Source of the DNA: Halocaridina rubra
Taxonomy: Eukaryota > Arthropoda > Malacostraca > Decapoda > Atyidae
DNA length: 50,000 bases
Assembly (NCBI GenBank): GCA_037179515.1
Contig: JAXCGZ010010034.1
Span: 1 to 50,000, forward strand
Direction: 5' to 3'
Below, piece after piece: positions 35,729 to 50,000 of the stretch. The notes below the pieces were generated by a model, which saw nothing but the letters and a program-made list of their open reading frames with translations, made no database searches and was not told where the DNA came from. The position numbers were made by a program, and so were the translations under genes. The first letter of the stretch is position 1. Every line of letters starts with the position of its first letter.

Positions 35729-38550
35729 GATTGTTATACACAAATGCTGATGGATTAGCTGGTAAGGCAGTAGAATTAAAAGATAGGATTCACAACAGTA
35801 AGGCAGATATAGTAGCAATTACAGAGACTAAGTTGAGTGAGGACAAACAGTGTCACAGTTTTTCCTAAGGGCTTCAGAATACTAAGGGTTGAAAGATGTG
35901 AGAGGACTGGTGGAGGGATAGCACTGCTCATAAGTGAAAGGATTCAAGTCGAAGAAATAAACTTGGCTATAGAAAGTGAGGTCAAGGAATTTCTTGTTGC
36001 TCGCATAAATACTGGGTCAGAGAGCATTATAATAACTGTTGTATACAACCCACCAAGGAACCAAAATAGGCTTGAAGTTTATGAGGAAAGTCATATAGGT
36101 ACTATTGAAGTCATAAACTCAGTTGTTAACATGGCACGGGAAAAAAAAATTAGGATCTTGATTATGGGAGACTTAAATCATAAAGAGATAGATTGGATAA
36201 ATCTTGACCCACACAGTGGTGAGGACTCATTCGGGGCAAGATTCCTAGATTGCGTACAAGGGAATTTCCTACACCAACATGAAATGGAACCAACAAGGGC
36301 CAGGGGTGGGGATGAGCCATCACTACTTGATCTATTGTTCACAGATAATGTGTTGGATATTGAAAAAATTGAGTATGAACCACCAATTGGAAAGAGTGAC
36401 CACTGTGTGTTGTTGATGGAGTATATCATTGAAGATATTCTTCCTGAGAGTAGAGGCACTGAGGACATGAGGAGGAACTATCCGAAAGTAGATTACATAA
36501 AAATTAATGAGCTTTTTGCAGTTATTGACTGGAGAACCTTATTTTACAACAAATCTGTACAAGAAATGTATGACATCTTTTGTGAGAAATATGGGAAGAT
36601 AGTAGATTGCTGCATACCTGTCACGAAAGTAGGTGTAATTCATGCCATAGAGAAATGGTTCGATAATGGGTGTAAAAGAGCTACGGAGTGGAGAGACAAA
36701 TGCTGGAAAAGGTATAGCAGGAGAAAAAACATAAATGCCTGGCAAACCTACAAAAGAGCAAGAAATGACTACCTAAGTAAAAGGAGAGAGGCAGAGAGAG
36801 ACTATGAGAGGGACATCACCAGGAAGGCTAAAGAAAATCCCAAGCTTTTCCAAAGCTTTATCAGAGGAAAACTGAAGGTAAAAGAACAGGTTTTAAGGCT
36901 AAAGAGAGCGGATGGAAGCATCACTGAGACGGATGAAGAGATCTGCAAAGAATTGAACAAGGAATTTCAGTCAGTATTTTCAGTAGAAAATACCCCACCC
37001 CCTGAGATTGCAGTGATAGAAGCTCAAGGGCCGGCATTAGAGAACATCAACCTTACAGCCACAGAGGTATGCAAAGCGCTGATGGATTTAGATGTTCATA
37101 AAGCTACAGGTCCTGATGACATATCCCCTCATGTGCTTAAAAATGCGCAAACACAATATCAATGGCACTAAGTATCACATTTAAGAAGTCACTGGAGTCG
37201 GGGGAGATTCCAAGATGCTGGAAACAAGCAAATGTGATACCTATCTTCAAAAAGGGAAGGAGGGATACGGCTCTGAACAATAGACCAGTTTCCTTGACCA
37301 GCATAGTTTGCAAAGTTATGGAGAAACTACTAAGGAAACATATCTCTCTTCACTTGGAATCCTTCAACCTTTTGTCAGTGAGGCAACATGGCTTCAGAGA
37401 AGGTAGATCAACAGTAACAAACTTATTAGAATTTTATGATGAGGTAAGCCAAATCTTACAGGAAAGAGAGGGCTGGGCAGATTGCATATTCCTAGACTTC
37501 CAGAAAGCGTTTGACACTGTTCCACATGGGAGACTTATTAGGAAGCTGCAATCAATGGCTAGAATAGGTGGAAATGTTTTGGAATGGATAAAAACTTACT
37601 TAGAAGGAAGGGAACAGAGGGTTAGAGTAAGACACTCAGTGTCTGAATGGAGAAGAGTTAGTAGTGTAGTTCCACAGGGTTCAGTTTTAGGGCCACTTTT
37701 GTTCCTTGTATATGTAAATGACCTACCAGAGTCTGTAAATTCATTCATGAATATGTTTGCAGATGATGCAAAGATTGTGAAGAAAGTAAAAAACGAGAAC
37801 AATGGTAGAGAATTTCAGGAGGATCTAAATAATCTGCATGAGTGGTCAGAAAAGTGGCTGATGAAATTCAATACTTCAAAATGTAAGGTAATGATAATGG
37901 GTACAAGTGCAAGAAGGCCCAAGCTTGACTACTCGATAGCTGGAGTACAACTTCAAGAGACAGAAAATGAGAGAGATCTAGGAGTAAACATACTGGCAGA
38001 TTTGTCTCCAGAAATACATATAAATGGCATAGTAAGGGCAGCATATGCATTCTTATCAAATGTAAAGGTAGCCTTCAGGCACATGGACAAGGAAATGTTC
38101 AGAAATATTTATGTAACCTATGTGAGGCCAAAACTCGAATATGCAGCCCCCTTTTGGAATCCGCACTTGAAAAAGCACATAGCTAAGCTTGAAAAAGTTC
38201 AAAGACATGCCACGAAACTGGTGCCAGAAATACGCAATCTCTGTTATGATGAGAGGCTGAGGGAATTAGACTTACCATCATTGGAAGCTAGAAGAGTGAG
38301 GAGGGATATGGTGACAGTCTTTAAATTCCTTCATGGTTATGATAGAGTGGATAGGGATCGATATTTTGATATGGCTGGCTCTAGAACTAGAGGTCATAGT
38401 TTGAAGCTTCGTAAGAAAACTTCTTTGCAGGATGTAAGGAAATACTTTTTCAGTGTAAGAGTAGTTGATAATTGGAATTCGCTAAGCGAGGAGGTAGTTA
38501 ATGCTATCTCAATCCATAGTTTTAAGGACAGGTATGATAAGTATCACTAA
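35708..38550 (+). pseudogene. CR1-like LINE ORF2 (endonuclease-RT), two frameshifts
   Basis: The frame begins overlapping the ORF1 end (LLYTNADGLAGKAVELKDRI) and has the catalytic Glu in AITETKL. The first frame ends near 35864; coding continues from about 35838 in the next frame: TGGGIALLIS, MGDLNHKEIDW and the catalytic GKSDHCVLL. A second shift near 37143 (a probable one-base loss at LKN) separates the RT. The RT (37162-38550) has ANVIPIFKKGRRD, RQHGFREGRST, FLDFQKAFDTVPHGR, VVPQGSVLGPLLFLVYVNDL and an intact MFADDAKI box. Its tail shows LGVNILADL, YVRPKLEYAAPFWNP and LEKVQRHATK, typical of CR1-type RTs. Damage is light, suggesting a fairly recent copy. Confidence 0.92.
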
Positions 38551-38638
38551 GTCTAAAATGGAACCGATGAGGAGACGGGAAGATACGAGCTTTGGGCTCT
38601 TTCCCGTAAACACAATTAGGTAATCACAATTAGGTAAT

Positions 38639-39336
<698 letters not shown>

Positions 39337-39490
39337 CCTGCCAACTATTGGGTATGGGTGCCAGCTCAACGTGGTGGAGGTCCCAAGCTTAGAAAAATGA
39401 AGAGAGTTGGTGTCAAGAATGGCATACTAGATCATGATACTTTGGCTCAAAACCAAAGACAAGCCATTATAAAACTGTGAACATGAGCAA
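39337..39490 (+). repeat. diverged LINE leader fragment
   Basis: GGTGCCAGCTCAACGTGGTG, then GAGGTCCCAAGC, AGAGAGTTGGTGTCAAGAAT and GGCATAC. It is the fourth copy of the leader seen intact in the 15950-18873 LINE. Confidence 0.6.

Positions 39491-41844
<2,354 letters not shown>

Positions 41845-41940
<96 letters not shown>
41845..41940. repeat. (GA)n array
   Basis: About 95 bp of GA. Confidence 0.97.
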
Positions 41941-43430
41941 GAAGATTTTTCAACATCTACATAAAAAAGCAGATGCTTTAATTCCAGGGACAAAGGCATG
42001 TGAAGTGAACATTCACCCTCCTCCATTATTCCAGCCTTCAACTAGAGCCTGGAAAGAAATGTCTGCATATCTTCTTTTGTTGGAAGTAAGTGGACTAACG
42101 CAGTAGGTTCATGCTTTTTTTTTCTTTTGTCACTTGAAGGATAATTGAGAAGAGAGATTTACTTATGCCCAAGAGATAAGTAAAGGTATTAAATCTCACA
42201 TAATTTTCTCTTGCGCTTTCCGAGCCACCAAACAGATGGTTAGTTTCTTGTAAATCTTTTGTTTGTTTGTTTATTAGCCGAAGTGTTTTAGTCTTTCGAA
42301 AATACCAAATTTATTGGAGTCTATTTTTTTGTGTTGCAACTTTAAATTCTGGAATGGATGTCTCAGAACTTTTTTCTTTACTTTTTAATTTCATATTCTT
42401 GATCTATATTGACTCATTATTATTTTTCGCCAACGCCTTGTTTTAAAAGATTAAACTTGTTAAACTACCTTGTAGTGCATTACTTTAATCTATGAAGTAA
42501 TAGGGCAAGTGCTGCTCTCTCGATCTGGCTACAGAAAAAAAAAAGACGCAATACTGCATTACAAAGTGAACGAATTTAGAATCATCTTTCTCATCTAAAA
42601 TAAAGCTGATTTTCAAGTAATTTAAAAGATGAAACATCTCACTCTCTTTGTGTCCATTTTGTATATATGCAAATATTACTCAAGACGTGGTTTACGTAAC
42701 ATAAATTACGCAACTGTTAATTATGTTACGAGTCGAGGAATGCAGGAGGTGGTGAGCTTCTGGTGATTCATGCAGGTCTCAAGAGATCGTCTAGACGGCA
42801 TTCATCACGATTATAAAGTTTACTACTCTCTTCAAATGGTCTTTCATTCTAGTAAAGCCTTGTTACTCAAGTTTTCACCACTGTTCTGATGAATAATAGG
42901 ACACACTGAAGTATTCTATGGAAATATTAAAACATCAAGGATTTTGTGTCTCCGATGAGAATTTGATAACTGTAGAGTCATTTTAGTGGTGATAATGGTA
43001 ATAATAATAATAACAGCAATGGAGTTTAAAATATAGTTTTTTTGCGAAAAAGGGATTTTTTTTTTGAGGTAGGAAAAACGTTATAAAACATCGGTGTCAA
43101 TTTATTCTTTCATGGAAATTATTATTTTAATAGTGACAACTGCGTTAACAAATTTGCGTTATTACGTCGGAGGTTGCTTTTGTAACAGCATATAGTAACA
43201 TGAAATATCTAGTAGCGTCTGAAGAATAATAACTGAGAGGATGACTGATTTCCGAAAACGTTTGGTTGCTTTATCAAAGTTTGACAATAGTTTTACGCAT
43301 AAGAACAAAAGAAAGGGTTCCTGGAGATACTGTTTCAGTATGTGCCTCTTATATCAGATGATGTACTGACGGAGTCTGATGATTCCACTCCTTCATATTT
43401 CCAGGGAATTTGGCAGTGTGTTGCATAACC
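41941..43430. other. unassigned AT-rich sequence
   Basis: No gene recognised. Confidence 0.5.
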
Positions 43431-43505
43431 TACCCCAAGTAATTGAACTTGAGAGCTCCTTTAATCAAGGCACTCTATGATCCACTGACCTACATGAAAA
43501 GGATT
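43431..43505 (-). mobile_element. possible tRNA-like SINE fragment
   Basis: On the minus strand TAGGTCAGTGGATCATAG resembles a D arm, and CAAG TTCAATTA CTTG resembles a T arm about 40 nt later. Weak; it could be coincidence. Confidence 0.3.
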
Positions 43506-43679
43506 TCCAAGAGAAAAGTTGTTAAAAAAAAATCCACTGTTTTTGTTACTGATATGTTTTTATAGTCGTGAAGTGTCCTCCGTTTCAGGGCTCTTGTCTT
43601 ATTTATCTTTAGATTGACTGTCAACACGTTGTTCCTTTTTATACCGTCCTTTTAACTCTCATCTTGAGAGCAGGTGTAC

Positions 43680-43915
<236 letters not shown>

Positions 43916-44790
43916 ACTGATGAGACATCTGGAAGCAGACACTCAGAAACTCAAGCGCTTACTTCAAGAATCTCTTACCTAGGAACATCAAAAGCCAATG
44001 ACACGAGTAGGATGACTATGTATCCAGCTATCAAAGAGTTATTCCATTCCTCTTTACTTCAAGACTTCCATATTTTGTATGTATTAAAGAAAGTTGTTGT
44101 GTAGTTATAACAAAATTATTTTATTTATTTGTAAGTCATAGCGTTATTTATTCGACTGCTGTTTCCAGCTATATTTGTTTTATTTCTTTCTTTATTATTT
44201 TTATTTGACTTTATATATATGACTATGTTTTTCTTGTCTTATCATTATATCTCTCTTCTCTCATTTTGATAAATATTTACAATTAGGTATTTTGTTAAGT
44301 AAAACTATGACGTACCTTTTGAAATGGCATTTTACTGAGCCTGTAAATTTGAGAATTGCTATTTAGCTCGACAGTCGGGATGCAGATCATGTCTTTCCCA
44401 GCTATCAAGTGTTATGCCACTCTTTATTACTTTCCATCTTTAAGATTGCAAGCAGTTTGTTTTTTTTATAGAATTTAATATTGTGGTGTCATTATATAGT
44501 TTCGAGATATACGATTTATTACTTATATTACATTTTCTGAGTTTTAAGAATGATATTATAGTATTCACTTTATATTTCATAGTTTTAAGAATAATGTTTC
44601 ATTGAGCTTTAAGCATTACAGTTATCAGTTAAATTCCATATTATGGATCTACTAAATATTATCAGACAATACCCTCCACCAAGATAACCATGCAATAACT
44701 CTCTCTCACCCCCAAAACAGGAATTCATTTAAATTGTTTGATGTAAACTAATAATTCACAACTGAATACTTATGCTCTCCGTTTATCTTT
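43916..44790. other. unassigned sequence with two copies of a short repeat
   Basis: 44010-44075 (ATGTATCCAGCTATCAAAGAGTTATTCCATTCC) and 44384-44440 (ATGTCTTTCCCAGCTATCAAGTGTTATGCCACTC) are related, and a third relative occurs at 45015. No gene is called. Confidence 0.45.
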
Positions 44791-44794
44791 ACAG

Positions 44795-45111
44795 TTTTGC
44801 ACAATCTCACCTGCGGGCCAATTAGGAAAGTCCGATCACCAACAATAACAAGATTTCACCCCACCTCCTCACCAACAGGAAAGCCCATTCGCCCGCAAGA
44901 GCGAATACCACGTACACTCCAAAAAAAATCTCACCCCACCTGCGGGCCACAAGGGAAGGTCCGCTCACCCTCAAGGGTGAACATCCAAGAACATATTATG
45001 GATATATTATACGACTGTGTTTTCCAACTATCTAATAAGTATTCCATTTCTAATTATTTCCAGCTCTCCAGATTATATACTCAGTTAGGCGATGCTATTT
45101 TCGAGTATTGA
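44795..45111 (+). other. candidate 3' exon with three in-frame Pro/Cys/Gly repeats
   Basis: A good acceptor (CCGTTTATCTTTACAG, ending 44794) is followed by a frame of about 105 codons to a TGA at 45109-45111. The first 65 codons contain LTCGPIRKVRSP, HPTSSPTGKPIRPQ and HPTCGPQGKVRSP, three versions of one ~14-residue unit, basic and proline-rich. The rest (DILYDCVFQLSNKY...) is different and partly overlaps a short nucleotide repeat. No upstream exon was found and no family is recognised. It could also be transposon-derived. Confidence 0.3.
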
Positions 45112-45296
45112 TAATATTTTTCATTGCGGTAGTAGCCTCTAATGATAAATTTGAGCTTAATATACTGGAGTCATTATTTAATATTGAGCTTTACTCTCTG
45201 TTATTTTGAATTTTAATTTTATATTAGCTGAAGTTGATTCATGTCCTTAGCAATAATATTTCATTACGTTTGTAAGGTTTATAATTATTAATCGAT

Positions 45297-45590
45297 GGAG
45301 TATTCTGGTGGCATCTTTACATACAAAGGCTATAAGAACGTTGCTGAAATTACGGAAAGCCTAGGCAAATAATATAAATGTGCTCGTTCTCTCTACCCAG
45401 TAATGAAAGATACGAATGTTTCTAAAGACGTCAGAATAGCCATATCTGAAGGAGTGCTGACAGCACTAACGATGCATGGATGAGAGAATTGGGCCAAAGC
45501 AAATAAAGCTAAGAGTAAGATCCACGCCTCAGAAATGTTGAAAAACAGCTTTAATGATGACACTCTTTCAAGTTTAAGTGTCGAATAAGG
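45297..45590 (+). pseudogene. LINE ORF2 C-terminal relic with two in-frame stops
   Basis: One frame reads GGIFTYKGYKNVAEI, a TAA, ARSLYPVMKDTNVSKDVRIA, then MHG, a TGA, and ENWAKANKAKSKIHASEM. This matches the post-RT region of RTE/Jockey-type LINEs (a (Y/H)GSExW motif then KSKIxAxEM). The TGA stands where Ser is expected, a one-base change from TCA. The rest of the element is not found next to it. Confidence 0.8.

Positions 45591-46734
<1,144 letters not shown>

Positions 46735-46825
<91 letters not shown>
46735..46825. repeat. (AT)n array
   Basis: About 90 bp of AT. Confidence 0.97.
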
Positions 46826-46827
<2 letters not shown>

Positions 46828-47540
46828 AGTGAACTCATCATCTCGTTTTCTTCCTTCTTTACGTGAGAATTATGTAATAGGTATTTTTGTACTTTATTTG
46901 AAGTTGGAGTTCTTGTTCATACTCCTCTCTATAAATCTCGCGTTGCATCTAATGGAGGGAGGAAGGGTGTCACTAAGATTGCTAAGTTTGTAAGAGCTAA
47001 CATAGAGTGAATGCCATTAATAGGTTCTTCTTGTTCCCGAAAGGCTCTGGCGAAGAGAGAGCCTTTTCGAGATCAAGTTCGTGAGGATTCTATTCCACAA
47101 ATGAACCAGAAATCTTATGCTGTACTCACTGAACAAGTTCAGTTGACAAAGACAATTACACGGTTAAGACCGTCCCATTAATTCTCCTCTTTCACAAAAA
47201 GAATTTTCTTTCACAAAAAGAATTTTCTTGGGCCATTTTGGGGAACAGTGGAACTAGAGACCTCCTAGGTGGGCGGCAGGAACTAGATCAACTGCTTTAT
47301 TTTATTCTCGCATTTTTTATCTAGTTTTATGAAGAGAATCAAGCAGCAGTGTTTCTTTCTCTATTTTCCATCTAACCGTGTTAGAATTGAGTAGCCTTGC
47401 CAGACCATGCATAACTGGTTGAAACCTATCAGTGAATAGCGAAAAAAGAAAAAAAAATAGGTTGCCATTCATCACCCTCCATGTTACTGTGAATGAAATA
47501 CTGCAGAATACATTTTGTGATGAAAAGGGGAAAGAAAAAT
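46826..47540. other. unassigned sequence with a 19-bp tandem duplication and a hairpin
   Basis: CTTTCACAAAAAGAATTTT is repeated exactly at 47189-47207 and 47208-47226. AAAGGCTCT and AGAGCCTTT (47040-47070) form a 9-bp inverted repeat with a short loop. No gene is seen. Confidence 0.6.
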
Positions 47541-47669
<129 letters not shown>

Positions 47670-47921
47670 GTTTTCCATACGTATGTTAACCTGAATAATT
47701 GACAGTGTATTTTGAAGTTATTACGAATAAGAATTTATAATGTGAGGTCGCATGATCCTTTTGACTGTAATTGAAAAATTGGTTTTACGTATTATAATAT
47801 AGCGATGATATTCTCTGAGCTCCCTTCGATCTCATACATATGCAGCAGTAAACTTTAACTGAAAGCATAACATCCCTGTCTAAGCTTGATAATTGTTTTA
47901 TTGAATGGCACCAAAGTCAGT

Positions 47922-47923
<2 letters not shown>

Positions 47924-48002
<79 letters not shown>
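47924..48002. repeat. (CT)n array
   Basis: About 78 bp of CT. Confidence 0.97.
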
Positions 48003-48006
<4 letters not shown>

Positions 48007-48078
48007 CTGAATTTCTTGGCTATCCGCCTACGACACTTTCGTAATATTGTATATAGAAATAATATATAGTGATTATTT

Positions 48079-48203
<125 letters not shown>

Positions 48204-48299
48204 TGTATTTATAAGTCCTTTGAAGTTTAACTGCTTTATGTAATAATAATAATAATAATAGTAATAATGATGATGAAAATAATGATAATAATGATAACT

Positions 48300-48672
48300 T
48301 GAGGTCATTTACATATACAAGGAACAAAAGTGGCCCTAAAACTGAACCCTGTGGAACTCCACTACTAACTCTTCTCCATTCAGACACTGGGTGTCTTACT
48401 CTAACCCTCTGTTCCCTTCCTTCTAAGTAAGTTTTTATCGATTCCAAGACATTTTTACCTATTCTAGCCATTGCTTGCAGCTTCCTAATAAGTCTCCCGT
48501 GTGGAACAGTGTCAAACGCTTTCTGGAAGTCTAGGAATATGCAATCTGCCCAGCCCTCTCTTTCCTGTAAGATTTGGCTTACCTCATCATAAAATTCTAA
48601 TAAGTTTGTTACTGTTGATCTACCTTCTCTGAAGCCATGTTGTCTCACTGACAAAAAGTTGAAGGATTCCAA
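48300..48672 (-). pseudogene. CR1-like RT fragment, inverted relative of the 34822-38640 element
   Basis: About 124 codons on the minus strand match 37353-37722 almost residue for residue: LSVRQHGFREGRST, FLDFQKAFDTVPHGR, GVPQGSVLGP and LVYVNDL. Differences are few (for example QAMARIGKN versus QSMARIGGN, and SSGVPQG versus SSVVPQG). The 5' end stops at CTTGGAATCC against a GT/CA array. The 3' end stops just after VNDL, before the catalytic ADD box, so it cannot encode an active RT. Confidence 0.93.
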
Positions 48673-48675
48673 GTG

Positions 48676-48708
48676 TGCGTGTGTGCGTGCGTGCGTGCTT
48701 GCGTGCGC

Positions 48709-48749
<41 letters not shown>
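48676..48749. repeat. imperfect (GT)n array
   Basis: GT with GCGTGCGTGCGTGC variants on the side next to the LINE fragment, becoming pure GT further away. Confidence 0.95.
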
Positions 48750-49518
<769 letters not shown>

Positions 49519-50000
49519 GTGTCACCCAATTAGGCATGTTTATAAGTACGAACGTGCATTTTCATACATTTTATTATAACACCATTTTATTCTGGAGAAT
49601 ATGCATCAGTGTTTTATCAGATTTTTTTTTATCTTCAATGTTAGCTATGTTGTGTCTTAGATTATATGTAAAGAATATCAGTGAGACATTTATTGTCCCT
49701 CTATGCAATTTAGAGAGTGCCATAGTGCACACCCCCTGTAATGACTGTAGGACTAAATATAATATGGTTTAAGATTGTTATAGAGTTGTTGGTATTCTTC
49801 TCTGCTAGATACACTTGATGAGGAGTAGAGGGTAGTGGTGTCCCTTAAGCAATAGTGTGTGTCATTTGAGATGGGTTACAGTACATGCATCACTAAGTAT
49901 TTCAGATGTTTTGTAGAATAATATATGTCAGATAACAGATTATAATAATGACAGAAAATGCAAAGAATAATTTTCGCAGAAAATATGAAAATTTTGAAAA
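49519..50000. other. unassigned AT-rich sequence
   Basis: Small open frames without motifs; no gene supported. Confidence 0.5.

Noticed and set aside
47040..47070. Histone mRNA-type 3' stem-loop
   Set aside because: The inverted repeat AAAGGCTCT/AGAGCCTTT does not match the histone stem-loop consensus and no histone frame is nearby.

Overview
The window looks like nuclear DNA from a decapod crustacean, most likely a penaeid shrimp. It is AT-rich and saturated with very long simple repeats: (AT)n, (CT/GA)n, (GT/CA)n, (ATT)n and ATCT/ATCC tetranucleotides. It also carries several decayed non-LTR retrotransposons (LINEs), tRNA-derived SINE-like units, and a split arthropod-type immune gene. No operons, ribosome binding sites, rRNA genes or CRISPR arrays are visible.

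Layout. 265-4200 is a minus-strand LINE of the Jockey/CR1/L2 group with broken ORF1 and ORF2. 5004-6312 holds CT and AT arrays, a duplicated ~150-bp unit and one tRNA-like SINE. 6316-6910 has two diverged copies of a decayed coding fragment. 7014-10880 is a GC-rich island: about 80 head-to-tail 30/33-bp units, then a degenerate array containing an exact 628-bp tandem duplication. One plus-strand frame (7014-9677) is open through the whole array, starts in a CACCATGG context and shows mostly synonymous variation between units, so it may encode a Pro/Gly/Arg-rich decapeptide-repeat protein. 10885-15855 is AT-rich with long (AT)n arrays. 15950-18873 is a minus-strand RTE-like LINE whose reverse-transcriptase active site is mutated. 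18874-21900 is mostly simple repeats.

The clearest host gene lies at 21973-23974 on the minus strand. Three short exons with matching splice phases encode a 113-residue secreted protein with a single von Willebrand factor C domain (SVWC, Vago-like). It keeps seven of the eight family cysteines; the fourth is replaced by Arg. Its first intron contains three (AT)n arrays, a ~176-bp near-perfect palindrome and a repeat fragment.

24000-34800 is AT-rich sequence with arrays, a head-to-head inverted SINE pair (29844-30088), a degenerate tandem repeat (28767-29290) and SINE/LINE fragments. 34822-38638 is a plus-strand CR1-like LINE with an almost open ORF1 and an ORF2 interrupted by two frameshifts; a near-identical RT fragment lies inverted at 48300-48672. 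38639-50000 returns to arrays and unique AT-rich DNA, with a LINE relic at 45297-45590 and an unrecognised candidate exon at 44795-45111.

The strongest points for follow-up are the SVWC gene with its missing cysteine, the possible coding nature of the 30/33-bp array, and the recurrent embedding of retroelements and palindromes inside dinucleotide arrays.
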